Notes: generated by a model from the letters alone, not told the origin. 64,000 bases of DNA from Streptomyces sp. NBC_00582 (GCF_036345155.1 NZ_CP107772.1:3906001-3970000), one strand, 5' to 3'. Positions 37,706-47,033 are shown, numbered from the stretch's first letter. A program made the numbers and translations.

Positions 37706-39456
37706 CGAGCGGGGGCGGCGGCGAGCGCGGCCGCGGCCGGTCGCAGCGCGTCCAGGGCCGCCCGGACCGCGGCGACGATCCGTGCGTTCTCCTCGGTGTC
37801 CCGCACCGCGATGCGCACGGTGCGCCCCTCGTAGCGCGCCGACAGCGGCGACAGATCACGCAGATGGACGTCGTGGCGGCGGCACTCGGCGACGAGCCGG
37901 GCCGCGCTCGGCCCGCCCGGCGGGAGGGTCAGGGTGAGGAAGTTCGCGACGGACTCCTCGACCGTGGACTCCTCGTCCACCGCGGCCAGGTCGGCGGCCA
38001 GCCCCCGGCGCAGGGTGTGGGTGCGCCGCCAGCGGTCGGCGTAGTACGACGGGTCGCGCAGGGCCGCCACGGCGGCGAGCTGTGCCGGGAGGCCGACCGG
38101 CCACGGCGGGGTCCACCGGCGCAGCAGCGCGGCCGTGGCGGGTTCGGCCACCAGGTGGGCGGCGCGCAGGCCGGACAGCGCGTACATCTTGGACAGGGAG
38201 GTGCAGACCACCACCCTCGGGTCCGTCGCCGCGAGGCCGGCGAGCGACTCGGCCGGGCCGACGTACCCCAGGTACGCCTCGTCGATCCACCAGCGGGTGC
38301 GTGCCGGGGCCGCGGCGATCACCGAGCGCAGGGCGGCGGCCGGGGCGTGGCGGCCGGTCGGGTTGTTGGGGTTGACGACGACCACGAGGTCGTAGCGGCC
38401 CGAGGCGACGGCGGCGGAGAGGCGCGCCGGGTCGATGCGCCAGCCGTCCTCCCGGCGGAGCGGCAGCCGGTCCACCCGGCAGCCGATCACACGTTCGGTG
38501 ACATGGGCGTACTCGCCGTAGCAGGGGTCCGTCAGGAGCACCCGGCTCCGGGGGGTCAGCCATCGGCCGAACGCCCGGAAGATCAGGTCGGAGGAGCCGG
38601 AGCCGACCGCGAGCGTGTCCACCGGCAGCGCGCGGGCCGCGGCGATCTCCGCCAGCAGTCCCTCGGCACCGGCCGGCGGGGAGGTGCGGGCGACCCAGGC
38701 CGGGTCCTCCGCGAGCACGGCCTGCACCCCGGGGGCGGGCGGGAACCAGGCGTCCAGGACGTCCGCCATGACGAGGTCGTGGCGCCGGTGGAGGGTACGG
38801 AAGTCCGTGCCGACGGCGGTGAAGGAGGCGCCCCCGTGCTCGCAGCCGTCGGGGCCCGGCGCGAACGGCAGGTCCAGCCGCCAGTCGACGGTGGCCCGCA
38901 GCCGCTCCAGCGCGCTGCCGTACCGGTCCGTGACATGCCTGGTCAGCTCGGTCACCCCGCCGGTCAGCACCTCGAACGTCACCGCGCCGCTGTGGACCGT
39001 ACGGCCGGCCGGGCGCAGGCCGACGGCCCGGTACAGGTCGAGCAGTTCGGTGCGCCCCATCGCCACCAGCCGGCGGCCGCCGCGGGCGGCGGTCCAGCGC
39101 AGCGCCGCGTACATCAGCAGGGGCGCCGCCGCGGTGGCCCGCCAGCGGGGTTCGACGGTGAGGACGCGCACCTCGAACGGGTCGTCGTCCAGCACCGGCA
39201 ACTCGTCGCGGGTCAGGTACTTGTCCAGCCCGTACCGGCCCGCCCAGGGCGGGGTCAGGCTGACGAACCCGATCCGGTGGGCTCCGCGCGCGGCGACCAG
39301 GTAGACGTTGTCCCCGTCCAGCCCGTCCCGGAGCCGCCCGGTCGGATCGGGCGCGTGCTGGCGCAGCTCCCCCGCGTAGACGCGGTGCCGCAGTTCGTGG
39401 ATCCAGTCCCGGTCCTCCGGGGTGGCGGAGCGCAGTTGCAGCAGGTCATGACCCAT
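37702..39456 (-). CDS. GNAT acetyltransferase fused to a class I/II aminotransferase
   Basis: A 584-residue two-domain protein. Residues about 1-180 are a GNAT-like acyltransferase (RSATPEDRDWIHELRHRVYAGEL, VRVLTVEPRWRATAAAPLLMYAAL). Residues 215-580 are a PLP fold-type I aminotransferase like histidinol-phosphate aminotransferases: VGSGSSDLIFRAF, NPNNPTGRH (cofactor ring), WWIDEAYLGYVG (Asp) and the PLP lysine in SLSKMYALSGLRAAH. ATG 39456 follows GAGAGGTG; a TTG directly upstream is also open. Coupled to the CdsA-like gene. A pathway making an aminated, acylated lipid headgroup or cytidylylated small molecule is conceivable but unproven. Confidence 0.8.
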   Translation of the reverse strand: MGHDLLQLRSATPEDRDWIHELRHRVYAGELRQHAPDPTGRLRDGLDGDNVYLVAARGAHRIGFVSLTPPWAGRYGLDKYLTRDELPVLDDDPFEVRVLTVEPRWRATAAAPLLMYAALRWTAARGGRRLVAMGRTELLDLYRAVGLRPAGRTVHSGAVTFEVLTGGVTELTRHVTDRYGSALERLRATVDWRLDLPFAPGPDGCEHGGASFTAVGTDFRTLHRRHDLVMADVLDAWFPPAPGVQAVLAEDPAWVARTSPPAGAEGLLAEIAAARALPVDTLAVGSGSSDLIFRAFGRWLTPRSRVLLTDPCYGEYAHVTERVIGCRVDRLPLRREDGWRIDPARLSAAVASGRYDLVVVVNPNNPTGRHAPAAALRSVIAAAPARTRWWIDEAYLGYVGPAESLAGLAATDPRVVVCTSLSKMYALSGLRAAHLVAEPATAALLRRWTPPWPVGLPAQLAAVAALRDPSYYADRWRRTHTLRRGLAADLAAVDEESTVEESVANFLTLTLPPGGPSAARLVAECRRHDVHLRDLSPLSARYEGRTVRIAVRDTEENARIVAAVRAALDALRPAAAALAAAPAR

Positions 39457-39549
39457 CAAGCACCTCTCTCGACACGGATCTCCCCATCCTGGGGAACCGG
39501 GGCCGGTCGGGTGAGGGTCGCCGGACGCAACCGATCTGAGTACGCGTAC

Positions 39550-40004
39550 TCAGGCGGAGTCGGCCGCCGTCGGGCCGCTGTCGTCGTCCTCCCCCGCCTC
39601 CAGCAGCCCCGCCGCCGCCCCGACGATCCTCGGGTCGGGGGTGCCGACGACGTCCTCGGCCTTGTCCGCGTAGGCGAAGCGGGCCAGTACGCTGCGCATG
39701 GCCTCCACCCGGGCCCGCTTCTTGTGGTTGCTCTTGAGGACCAGAACTTCACCAGGTCGACGCCGTCGTCCACGAGCATCCGCTCGAACATCGGCGCCTG
39801 GCGCATGAAGCGCCGGTACTCGTCGTCGGTGCAGAGGCCCATCACCCGCTCGACGCCGGCCCGGTCGTACCAGGACCGGTCGAACAGCACGATCTCGCCG
39901 GCGGTGGGCGACTGCTCGACGTACCGCTGGAAGTACCACTGCCCGCGCTCGCGTTCGGTGGGCTTCTCCAGTGCGACGACGCGGGTGCCGCGCCGCAGTT
40001 TCAT
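39550..40004 (-). pseudogene. Decayed polyphosphate kinase 2 (PPK2)
   Basis: Two PPK2 segments remain. The first (about 40004-39752) reads [40 protein letters not shown] and [17 protein letters not shown]. It then jumps frame near 39750 to [19 protein letters not shown], the C-terminal part. Compared with intact PPK2 the N-terminal Walker A region is missing and about 60 residues in the middle are deleted together with a frameshift. The enzyme would have transferred phosphate between polyphosphate and nucleotides. Both catalytic losses make it inactive. Confidence 0.85.
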
Positions 40005-40100
40005 CGGCCCGTGCAAACAAGCGCGGGCCGATCCCGGGCGAACCCGAGGCAAAGGGCGTGCCAGGAGTGCGCGCACAAGGGTGGGACCTACGATCCCCCC

Positions 40101-40871
40101 ATGAGCCCCCGCGCATCTGTCCCGGTCCGCTGGACGTACGCCTTCGTCGACCGGCCCGTCGAACGGTTCCGTACGGCGTGCGACTTCTGGACCGCCGTCA
40201 CGGACACCTCGCTGTCGGAACTCCGCGGTGAGCGGGACGAGTTCGGCACCCTGTTGCCGGGCGGCGGCGCCGACGCCTGTGTGAAGGTCCAGGCCGTCGC
40301 GGAGGGGGACGGCGGCGCGCATCTCGACTTCGCCGTGGAGGACGCCCCCGGATTCGCGGACGCGGCACGGGCGCTGGGCGCGACCACGGTCGCCGCGCAC
40401 GACGGGTGGGCCGTACTGCGCTCCCCCGCAGGCCAGTTGTTCTGCGCGGTGCCCTGGCACGGGGAGACGGTCCGGCCACCGGTCGTCGGGGGCGGCCGGC
40501 TGGACCAGGTGTGTCTCGACCTCCCGCCGTCCGCCTACGACGCGGACGTCGCGTTCTGGAGCGCGTTGCTGCCGGGCTGGTCGTCGCGGCCGGGGTCCCG
40601 GCCGGAGTTCCACGTGGTCGCGCCCCCGCCGGGGCTGCCGGTGCGGATCCTGCTCCAGCGGCTGGGCGAGGAGCGGCCGGTCTCCGCCCACCTGGACCTG
40701 GCCTGCGGTTCCGGCATCGACGTCGTGCGCGCCCGGCACGAGCGGCTCGGGGCCACCCTGGTCGCGTCGGCCGCCCACTGGACGGTGATGCGCGACCCGG
40801 CGGGCGCCCCGTACTGCCTGACGGCCCGCGACCCGCGGACGGGCGGACTGCCGGCCCGGCCGTCCGCCTGA
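40101..40871 (+). CDS. VOC-family protein with two glyoxalase-like domains
   Basis: A 256-residue soluble protein made of two vicinal-oxygen-chelate modules: first [22 protein letters not shown] to FCAVPWHG, second [20 protein letters not shown] to DPAGAPYCL. Paired VOC modules bind a metal or a hydrophobic ligand and act as dioxygenases, lyases or resistance proteins. Few clear His/Glu metal ligands are visible (EFHVV, HLDLACG). ATG 40101. Substrate unknown. Confidence 0.8.
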   Translation: MSPRASVPVRWTYAFVDRPVERFRTACDFWTAVTDTSLSELRGERDEFGTLLPGGGADACVKVQAVAEGDGGAHLDFAVEDAPGFADAARALGATTVAAHDGWAVLRSPAGQLFCAVPWHGETVRPPVVGGGRLDQVCLDLPPSAYDADVAFWSALLPGWSSRPGSRPEFHVVAPPPGLPVRILLQRLGEERPVSAHLDLACGSGIDVVRARHERLGATLVASAAHWTVMRDPAGAPYCLTARDPRTGGLPARPSA

Positions 40872-40875
40872 GTCC

Positions 40876-41211
40876 TCAGTTCCAGGGCCGTACGTCCACC
40901 ACGGCGTCCACCGGGATCGGCCCGTAGACGTGCGGGAACTCCTCACCGCCGGGTTCCGGGGCCTCGTACACGAGGGGGACGTCCAGCCGGGCCGGGTCGA
41001 CCTCCAGGACCACCAGCTCGTCGGGGCCGTCGTAGGAGCCGTAGAGGAAGGCGGCGACCTTGGGGAGCTGGGCGCCGGTGGAGCAGTGGATGAACCCTTC
41101 CTCCGTGAGGGTGCGGCCCCGGGTGGACCACGTGTAGGAGCCCTGCTCGCGGGCCGCCGCCCAGAGCGCGCGTTCGGTGATGTGCAGGATGTGCGGAAGG
41201 GGTTCGGTCAT
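40876..41211 (-). CDS. DUF952-family protein
   Basis: A 111-residue protein matching DUF952: [51 protein letters not shown] and [19 protein letters not shown]. The fold relates to ADP-ribosyltransferase-like proteins; no function is established. Starts 9 bases after the zinc-ribbon gene upstream on the same strand. Confidence 0.85.
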   Translation of the reverse strand: MTEPLPHILHITERALWAAAREQGSYTWSTRGRTLTEEGFIHCSTGAQLPKVAAFLYGSYDGPDELVVLEVDPARLDVPLVYEAPEPGGEEFPHVYGPIPVDAVVDVRPWN

Positions 41212-41220
41212 GGGCTCACG

Positions 41221-41436
41221 CTAGCCCGCCGGCTCGGGCCGGCTCTCCGGCTTTTCCTCCTGGTGCGGTGCGTGGTGCTGTGCGGGGACGCCCTCCTCGA
41301 CGTACGCCTCGCACTCGGGGTTGTGGCACGGACCCGGCACCCAGCGCGGGACCCATGCACCGAGGGTCTTGTACCGCTGGACGACGGACTGTACGGACTG
41401 CCCGCAGACGGGACAGACACGCTGTTCTCTGTCCAT
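41221..41436 (-). CDS. Small zinc-ribbon-like protein
   Basis: A 71-residue protein with four cysteines in two pairs, CPVCGQ and PCHNPECEAY, suited to bind one zinc. Between them lies QRYKTLGAWVPRWVPG. The C-terminal third is disordered. Just upstream of the DUF952 gene, likely one operon. Function unknown. Confidence 0.65.
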   Translation of the reverse strand: MDREQRVCPVCGQSVQSVVQRYKTLGAWVPRWVPGPCHNPECEAYVEEGVPAQHHAPHQEEKPESRPEPAG

Positions 41437-41766
41437 GCCCTCAGCGTAGGGCGGGTCGGCCGTCAGTGCGCCCTTCTGTACGCCCGTACGACGGCGCGAG
41501 CGTGAACCGGGTGAGGCCGACGGCGGTGGCGAACACGGGCAGGCCGGCGCCGTAGACGATCGGGTACGTCTTGATCACCGGTTCGTCGATCGCGTCGAAC
41601 GGCTCGCCCACGACCCGGAGCCGCCGCACAGGGACTGACCGGGGGGAACACCGGTGGGCCCCGCACGCCGTGGGGAGGTGCGGGACCCATCGGGGTCTGG
41701 GAGCGCCGGACGAGGTCCGCGGCGAGGGCCTGTCGTTTGGATCACGCCTCGGACGAACGACAGAGC
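41437..41766. other. Decayed intergenic stretch before the encapsulin operon end
   Basis: About 330 bases without an intact gene. It contains a probable remnant of a dihydrofolate-reductase-like (RibD C-terminal) gene at 41466-41623 and an inverted-repeat element at 41727-41768. The mixture suggests an old insertion/deletion scar. Confidence 0.5.
41466..41623 (-). pseudogene. Possible C-terminal remnant of a dihydrofolate-reductase-family (RibD C) protein
   Basis: In one minus-strand frame the sequence reads EPFDAIDEPVIKTYPIVYGA then GLPVFATAVGLTRFTLAPS, resembling the LKTYPVVxGxGxPxF end of RibD-C/dihydrofolate-reductase-like proteins. No N-terminal part or start is seen. Weak, from pattern memory only. 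Confidence 0.35.
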
Positions 41767-41768
41767 CT
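41727..41768. repeat. Short inverted repeat resembling paired IS ends
   Basis: GCCTGTCGTTTGG and, inverted, CGAACGACAGAGC face each other about 12 bases apart. The left arm resembles terminal repeats of IS5-like streptomycete elements as I remember them, so this could be a solo scar. It ends directly at the prenyl synthase stop. Confidence 0.3.
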
Positions 41769-42906
41769 AGGTGCTGCGCCGGGTCACGAACTCCGCCAGG
41801 GACAGCAGACCGCCCGCCGACTCCGGGTCCGGGATCGCGCGGGCCAGTTCGTCCATGGCCCGGGACATCCGGTCGGCCGCCTGGTCCTGGGCCCAGGCCC
41901 GGCCGCCGGCCCGCTCCACCGCCAGCGCCGTGCGGTCCAGGTCGTCCTGGTCGCCCGGCACGGGCGGCCGCGCGTACAGCTCCGCCAGTTCGCCGGCGGC
42001 CGGGGTCCCGGAGATCAGGGCGGCGACCACCGGCAGGGACTTCTTGCGGGCGGCGAGGTCGGCGCCGGCCGGTTTGCCGGTGTGCCCGGGGTCGCCCCAT
42101 ATACCGATGACGTCGTCGATGAGCTGGAAGGCGAGCCCGGCCTCCCTGCCGAACGCGTCCAGTGCCTCGACGTCCTCCGGCGCCGCCCCCGCGTACAGCG
42201 CGCCCACCGCACAGGCGCAGCCGATCAGCGCGCCCGTCTTGGCCTCGGCCATGACGAGCACCTCGTCGAGGGTGACCTCGGCGGGGCCGCGCTTCTCCAG
42301 GGCCGTGTCGGTCTGCTGGCCCTCGCAGAGCTCGACCACACAGGCCGCGATCCGGGCCACCGCCGCCGCGGACGCCGGGTGCGGGTCCCCGGCGAGCAGG
42401 CCGAGGGCCTGCGCCTGGAGGGCGTCCCCGGCGAGGATCGCGTCGGCGTCGCCGAACACGGTCCAGGCGGTGGGGCGGTGCCGGCGGGTGGTGTCCCGGT
42501 CCATCACGTCGTCGTGCAACAGCGTGAAGTTGTGGATCAGTTCCACCGCCGCGGCGGCCCGCACGGCCGCCGCCCGGGCCGCCGGGCCGCCGAGTGCGGC
42601 GGCCGCGGCGAGGACGAGCGCGGGCCGGATCGCCTTGCCCGCGTTCCCCGCGGCCGGGGTGCCGTCGGCGTGCTCCCAGCCGAAGTGGTAGCGGGCGACC
42701 CGGCGCATCTGGTGGGGCAACGAGTCGACGGCGGCGCGCAGTGCGGGGTCGACCGCGGCCCTGGCACGATCCAGGATCACCGTCGCCTCCTGCCCGTCGG
42801 GCACCGCCGGCCCGGTCCGCCCCGTGTCGCCGCCCCGGCTCTCCCCCTGGCTCCCGATGGACGTCCGCCTTCCGCGTGTCCCGTACGGCCTGGTGGCGGA
42901 GGTCAC
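41767..42906 (-). CDS. Polyprenyl diphosphate synthase, probable encapsulin cargo
   Basis: A 379-residue class I prenyl diphosphate synthase condensing isopentenyl diphosphate with allylic diphosphates. Seen: first Asp-rich motif [14 protein letters not shown] (D132, D133, D136), [11 protein letters not shown] upstream and a second motif [12 protein letters not shown] (D264, D265). Chain length cannot be read. Residues 1-40 are a Gly/Ser/Thr/Arg/Pro-rich disordered extension absent from ordinary synthases, the expected position of an encapsulin cargo-loading domain. GTG 42906 overlaps the shell gene's TGA (GTGA), so stoichiometry is coupled. No terpene cyclase is adjacent. Confidence 0.9.
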   Translation of the reverse strand: MTSATRPYGTRGRRTSIGSQGESRGGDTGRTGPAVPDGQEATVILDRARAAVDPALRAAVDSLPHQMRRVARYHFGWEHADGTPAAGNAGKAIRPALVLAAAAALGGPAARAAAVRAAAAVELIHNFTLLHDDVMDRDTTRRHRPTAWTVFGDADAILAGDALQAQALGLLAGDPHPASAAAVARIAACVVELCEGQQTDTALEKRGPAEVTLDEVLVMAEAKTGALIGCACAVGALYAGAAPEDVEALDAFGREAGLAFQLIDDVIGIWGDPGHTGKPAGADLAARKKSLPVVAALISGTPAAGELAELYARPPVPGDQDDLDRTALAVERAGGRAWAQDQAADRMSRAMDELARAIPDPESAGGLLSLAEFVTRRST

Positions 42907-44309
42907 CGCCAGCGGCCGATCTCGACGTTCTCCAGGACGCCCAGCGCGTCCGGCACCAGGACCGCCGCCGAGTAGTAGGCCGTCACGAGGTAGTTGATGA
43001 TCGACTGTTCGTTGATGCCCATGAACCGCACGGACAGGCTCGGCTCGATCTCGTCCGGGATGCCGGACTGCCGCAGACCGATGACGCCCTGGTCCTGCTC
43101 GCCCAGACGCATCGCGATGATCGAGCTGGTGCGGGCCTCCGTGACCGGGATCTTGTTGCACGGGTAGATCGGCACCCCGCGCCAGGTGGGGATGCGGTTG
43201 CCGCCGACGTCGATCGTCTCGGGCACCAGACCGCGCTTGTTGAGCTCGCGGCCGATCGCGGAGATCGCGCGCGGGTGGGCGAGCAGCATCTTGGTGCCGC
43301 GCCGCCTGCTGAGCAGCTCGTCCAGGTCGTCGGGGCTCGGCACGCCGTCGTGCGGCTGGAGCCGCTGGTCGTACTCGCAGTTGTGGAGCAGGCCGAACTG
43401 CCGGTTGTTGACCAGCTCGTGCTCCTGGCGCTCCTTGATCGCCTCGACCGTCAGCCGCAACTGCTGCTCGGTCTGGTTCATGGGCTGGTTGTAGAGGTCG
43501 GCCACGCGTGTGTGGATGCGCAGGACGGTCTGGGCGATGCTCAGTTCGTACTCGCGCGGGCGGGCGTCGTAGTCCACGAACGTGTGCGGGATGTCCGGTT
43601 CGCCGGCGTGGCCCGCGGCCAGGTCGACGGCCTTCTCGCCGTACTTGTTGGTGCGCTGCTCGGGAATGGCGCGCAGGTGGTGGAGGTGCCCGCGCAGGGA
43701 GTCGGCGCGCTCCGCGACCTGTTCGACGTCCTGGCGGGCCAGGATCAGCACGGTGCACGCGGTGTCGGCGCGGGCGGTGTACTCCCAGATGGCGTCGGCG
43801 TCGAGCAGCGCCTGCTCGCCGAAGTAGGCGCCGTCGGCGAGGACGCCGAGCACCTGGTCGTCGCCGTAGGGGCCGGTGCCGACCTTCTCGACGCGTCCGT
43901 GCGCCAGGAGGTAGACCTCCTCGGTCTGGCTGCCGAAGGAGGCGATGACCTCGCCGGGGCCGAACTCGCGCTGCCGGCAGCGCTGGGCGAGCTCGGAGAG
44001 CACCTCGTCGTCCTCGTAGTCGCGCAGCGCCGGCAGTTCGCCCAGCTCGGCCGGGATGACCTCGACGCGGTCGCCGGTCTTGACGAACGTGATGCGGCCG
44101 TCCCCGACCGCGTACGTCAGCCGCCTGTTGACCCGGTACGTGCCGCCCTGTACGTCCACCCAGGGCAGGGTCCGCAGCAGCCAGCGGGAGCTGATCTCCT
44201 GCATCTGCGGTGCGGACTTGGTCGTGGTGGCCAGGTTCCGCGCGGCCGCGGTGCCGAGACTCTGCTGCGGCTTGCCCGCGTCCGTGCGGACCTCTTCGCC
44301 TACCGACAT
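42903..44309 (-). CDS. Family 2B encapsulin nanocompartment shell protein
   Basis: A 468-residue HK97-fold shell protein that should self-assemble into a closed icosahedral compartment. Seen: N-terminal arm and start of the fold ([20 protein letters not shown], then [20 protein letters not shown]), an inserted cyclic-nucleotide-binding-like domain at about residues 95-215 ([40 protein letters not shown]), then the remaining fold ([72 protein letters not shown]). ATG 44309 follows GGGAGGGC. In the pocket W175 and E176 stand where CAP has Arg82 and Ser83. Operon with the prenyl synthase. Confidence 0.93.
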   Translation of the reverse strand: MSVGEEVRTDAGKPQQSLGTAAARNLATTTKSAPQMQEISSRWLLRTLPWVDVQGGTYRVNRRLTYAVGDGRITFVKTGDRVEVIPAELGELPALRDYEDDEVLSELAQRCRQREFGPGEVIASFGSQTEEVYLLAHGRVEKVGTGPYGDDQVLGVLADGAYFGEQALLDADAIWEYTARADTACTVLILARQDVEQVAERADSLRGHLHHLRAIPEQRTNKYGEKAVDLAAGHAGEPDIPHTFVDYDARPREYELSIAQTVLRIHTRVADLYNQPMNQTEQQLRLTVEAIKERQEHELVNNRQFGLLHNCEYDQRLQPHDGVPSPDDLDELLSRRRGTKMLLAHPRAISAIGRELNKRGLVPETIDVGGNRIPTWRGVPIYPCNKIPVTEARTSSIIAMRLGEQDQGVIGLRQSGIPDEIEPSLSVRFMGINEQSIINYLVTAYYSAAVLVPDALGVLENVEIGRWR

Positions 44310-44464
44310 GAAGAAATGCCCTCCCGAATCACGCACGGGCGCCGAACTGCGCCGGTGCACTGGTACGCGAGCAAGCCTTCCATCACGGTATGTGGTCGTG
44401 GTATTACACGAAAGAGCGGGAATGGATCATCGCGGAGCTGGGCAGAGGGACGTTTCGGCGAACG

Positions 44465-45397
44465 GTGTTCGACAATGTGCCGGTGACCGACCTGCGCCCC
44501 CGCCTGCCCTCCCCGCTCCAGGAGGTGGCCGACGACCGGTTCCAACGGCACGGGGTGCGGCTGCTGCTGAAGCGGGACGACCTGATCCATCCCGAGCTGA
44601 TCGGCAACAAGTGGCGCAAGCTCGCGCCGAATCTGACGGCGGCGGCCGGGCGGACGGTGCTCACCTTCGGCGGCGCGTACTCCAACCATCTGCGGGCCAC
44701 CGCGGCGGCCGGCCGGCTCCTCGGGCTGCCCACGGTGGGCGTGGTGCGCGGTGAGGAACTGGCCGGCCGTCCACTGAACCCCTCCCTCGCCCGGTGCGCG
44801 GCCGACGGGATGCGGCTGCGCTTCGTGGACCGGGCGACGTATCGCCGCAAGGGCGAGCCGGACGTCGTCGCGCGCGTGCTGCGCGCGTCGGGCGCGCCGG
44901 ACGCGTACGTCGTGCCGGAGGGCGGCAGCAACGCCCTGGCCGTACGCGGCTGCCGGGCGCTCGGCGTCGAGCTGCGGGGCCGGGCCGACGTCGTCGCGAC
45001 CGCCTGTGGCACCGGCGGCACCCTCGCGGGGCTGGCCGCCGGCCTGGACACCGGGCAGCGGGCGCTCGGCGTACCGGTCCTGAAGGGCGGTTTCCTCGGC
45101 GCCGACATACGGGCCCTGCAGACCGAGGCCTTCGGTGGCCCCGCGGGCGACTGGTGGCTCGACGAGCGCTTCCACTTCGGCGGGTACGCCCGGGTCACCC
45201 CGGGGCTGGAGGCCTTCGCGGAGGACTTCGAGCACCGGCACGGCCTGCCGGTGGAACGTCTCTATGTCGCCAAGTTGCTCCACGGACTTGTCGTCCTCGC
45301 CGAGGAGGGCGCCTTTCCGCGCGGGACGACGGTGGCGGCGGTCGTCACCGGGCGCCCCTTCCCGCGGGGCCCCGGGACTCAGCCCGCCTCCCGGTAG
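44465..45397 (+). CDS. PLP-dependent ACC deaminase/D-cysteine desulfhydrase-family enzyme
   Basis: About 310 residues of a fold-type II PLP enzyme. Seen: LLKRDDLIHPELIGNKWRKLAPNL with the PLP lysine in NKWRKL, TFGGAYSNHLRATAAAGRLLG, VPEGGSNALAVRGC and ATACGTGGTLAGLAAGL, the phosphate-binding glycine loop. The family includes 1-aminocyclopropane-1-carboxylate deaminase and D-cysteine desulfhydrase; I cannot choose. The start is uncertain: ATG 44390, GTG 44465 and GTG 44483 are in frame, none with a clear ribosome site; the conserved part begins at LRPRLPSPLQ. Divergent from the encapsulin, convergent to the antiporter with a 19-base overlap. Confidence 0.82.
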   Translation: MFDNVPVTDLRPRLPSPLQEVADDRFQRHGVRLLLKRDDLIHPELIGNKWRKLAPNLTAAAGRTVLTFGGAYSNHLRATAAAGRLLGLPTVGVVRGEELAGRPLNPSLARCAADGMRLRFVDRATYRRKGEPDVVARVLRASGAPDAYVVPEGGSNALAVRGCRALGVELRGRADVVATACGTGGTLAGLAAGLDTGQRALGVPVLKGGFLGADIRALQTEAFGGPAGDWWLDERFHFGGYARVTPGLEAFAEDFEHRHGLPVERLYVAKLLHGLVVLAEEGAFPRGTTVAAVVTGRPFPRGPGTQPASR

Positions 45398-46974
45398 GCC
45401 GCCGCCTCCTCCAGGTCCAGTCGGCGCAGCAGGGTGCGGAGCATCTCGTCGTCGATGTAGCGGCCGTCGCGCAGCCGGACGAACACCGCGCGTTCGGCGC
45501 TGATCATCTCGCGGGACAGCCGGCGATAGGTGTCGTCGACGGTCTCGCCGGTGACCGGGTTGACCTGCCCGAGCCGCTCCCAGACGGCGTTGCGGCGGCG
45601 CTCCAGGACGCTGCGCAGCCGCTCGGCGAGCGGCGGGGGCAGGGCGTTGCGCTCGTCGGTCAGCAGGTCGTCCAGGCGTTTCTCGGCGGCCCGGGAGGCC
45701 TGGGCCTGGGCGTTGGCCTCGGCGAGCGTGGCGGCCTGCGCGTCGGCGGTGGGGAACCTCAGCATGCGGATCAGCGGGGGCAGGGTCAGGCCCTGGACGA
45801 CCAGGGTGCCGATGACCGTGGTGAACGTCAGGAAGAGGATCAGGTTGCGGTGCGGGAAGGGCTCGCCGTCCTCGACGGTGAGCGGGATGGAGAAGGCGAT
45901 GGCCAGGGAGACCACTCCGCGCATACCGGCCCAGCCGATGACGAAGGGGCCCCGCCAGGTCGGGTTCTCCTCGCGCGCGCGGATGCGTGCCGACAGGGCC
46001 CGCGGCAGGAAGGTCGCCGGGTAGACCCACAGGAAGCGGGCCGCGACGACCACCAGGAAGAGGGCGACGCCGTACCGGGCGGCGTCCACGCCCTCGTACG
46101 AACCGAGGCCCCTGAGGACGACCGGGAGCTGGAGTCCGATCAGCGCGAAGACCGCCGACTCCAGGACGAAGGCGACCATCTTCCACACGGCGTCCTCCTG
46201 GAGGCGGGTGGCGAAGTCGACCTCCCACGCGCGGTGGCCGAGATAGAGGGCGACGACGACCACGGCGAGGACGCCGGAGGCGTGGAACTGCTCGGCGGAG
46301 GCGTAGGCGACGAAGGGGATGAGCAGGGAGAGCGTGTTCTGGAGGAGCGGTTCCCTGAGGTGGGTGCGCAGCCAGTGCAGGGGTGCCATGAGGATCAGGC
46401 CCGCGGCGACCCCGCCGACCGCCGCGACCAGGAACTCCTCGATGCCGCCCGCCCAGGACGCGCCCTCGCCGACCACGACGGCGAGCGCCACCTTGTAGGC
46501 GGTGATCGCGGTGGCGTCGTTCAGCAGGGACTCGCCCTGGAGGATGGTGGTGATCCTCGACGGCAGGCCGACCCGGCGGGCCACCGCGGTGGCCGCGACG
46601 GCGTCCGGCGGCGCCACCACCGCGCCCAGCACCAGCGCGGCGGTCAGCGGCAGCCCGGGGACGAGCAGATAGGCCGCCCAGCCGACGGCGACCGTCGCGA
46701 ACAGCACGTATCCGACCGACAACAGGGCCACCGGACGGAGCTGGGCACGCAGGTCGAGGTAGGAGCTGTCGGCGGCCGAGGTGTACAGCAGCGGCGGCAG
46801 CAGCAGGGGCAGGACGATGTCCGGGTCCAGGGTGTAGTCCGGGACTCCGGGTACGTACGACACCGCCAGGCCGACCGCGACCAGCAGCAGCGGGGCCGGC
46901 ACCGGGGTGCGCCGGGCCGCGGCCGCGATCGCCGCGCTGCCCGCCACCAGCAACAGCAGTGGCATCACGTCCAT
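45379..46974 (-). CDS. Cation/proton antiporter (CPA1, NhaP/YjcE type)
   Basis: A 531-residue membrane protein with about twelve helices in the first 400 residues. Seen: LVLGAVVAPPDAVAATAV and GESLLNDATAITAYKVAL, holding the conserved ND ion-binding residues of CPA1 exchangers, and GWAGMRGVVSLAIAFSIP. The C-terminal 120 residues are soluble, charged and helical (AEANAQAQASRAAEKRLDDLL), a likely regulatory tail. It exchanges Na+ or K+ for protons for pH and salt homeostasis. ATG 46974 is the best start. Confidence 0.92.
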   Translation of the reverse strand: MDVMPLLLLVAGSAAIAAAARRTPVPAPLLLVAVGLAVSYVPGVPDYTLDPDIVLPLLLPPLLYTSAADSSYLDLRAQLRPVALLSVGYVLFATVAVGWAAYLLVPGLPLTAALVLGAVVAPPDAVAATAVARRVGLPSRITTILQGESLLNDATAITAYKVALAVVVGEGASWAGGIEEFLVAAVGGVAAGLILMAPLHWLRTHLREPLLQNTLSLLIPFVAYASAEQFHASGVLAVVVVALYLGHRAWEVDFATRLQEDAVWKMVAFVLESAVFALIGLQLPVVLRGLGSYEGVDAARYGVALFLVVVAARFLWVYPATFLPRALSARIRAREENPTWRGPFVIGWAGMRGVVSLAIAFSIPLTVEDGEPFPHRNLILFLTFTTVIGTLVVQGLTLPPLIRMLRFPTADAQAATLAEANAQAQASRAAEKRLDDLLTDERNALPPPLAERLRSVLERRRNAVWERLGQVNPVTGETVDDTYRRLSREMISAERAVFVRLRDGRYIDDEMLRTLLRRLDLEEAAAYREAG

Positions 46975-47033
46975 GTCTCGCCCGCCTCGTTTTTCCGCGC
47001 GGTCCCCCGCACGACCGTCGTAATCTGGCAATC

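Noticed and set aside
41767..44309. Complete terpene (2-methylisoborneol or geosmin) cluster around the encapsulin
   Set aside because: No terpene cyclase with DDxx(D/E) and NSE motifs and no GPP methyltransferase is encoded nearby; only the prenyl synthase is present.
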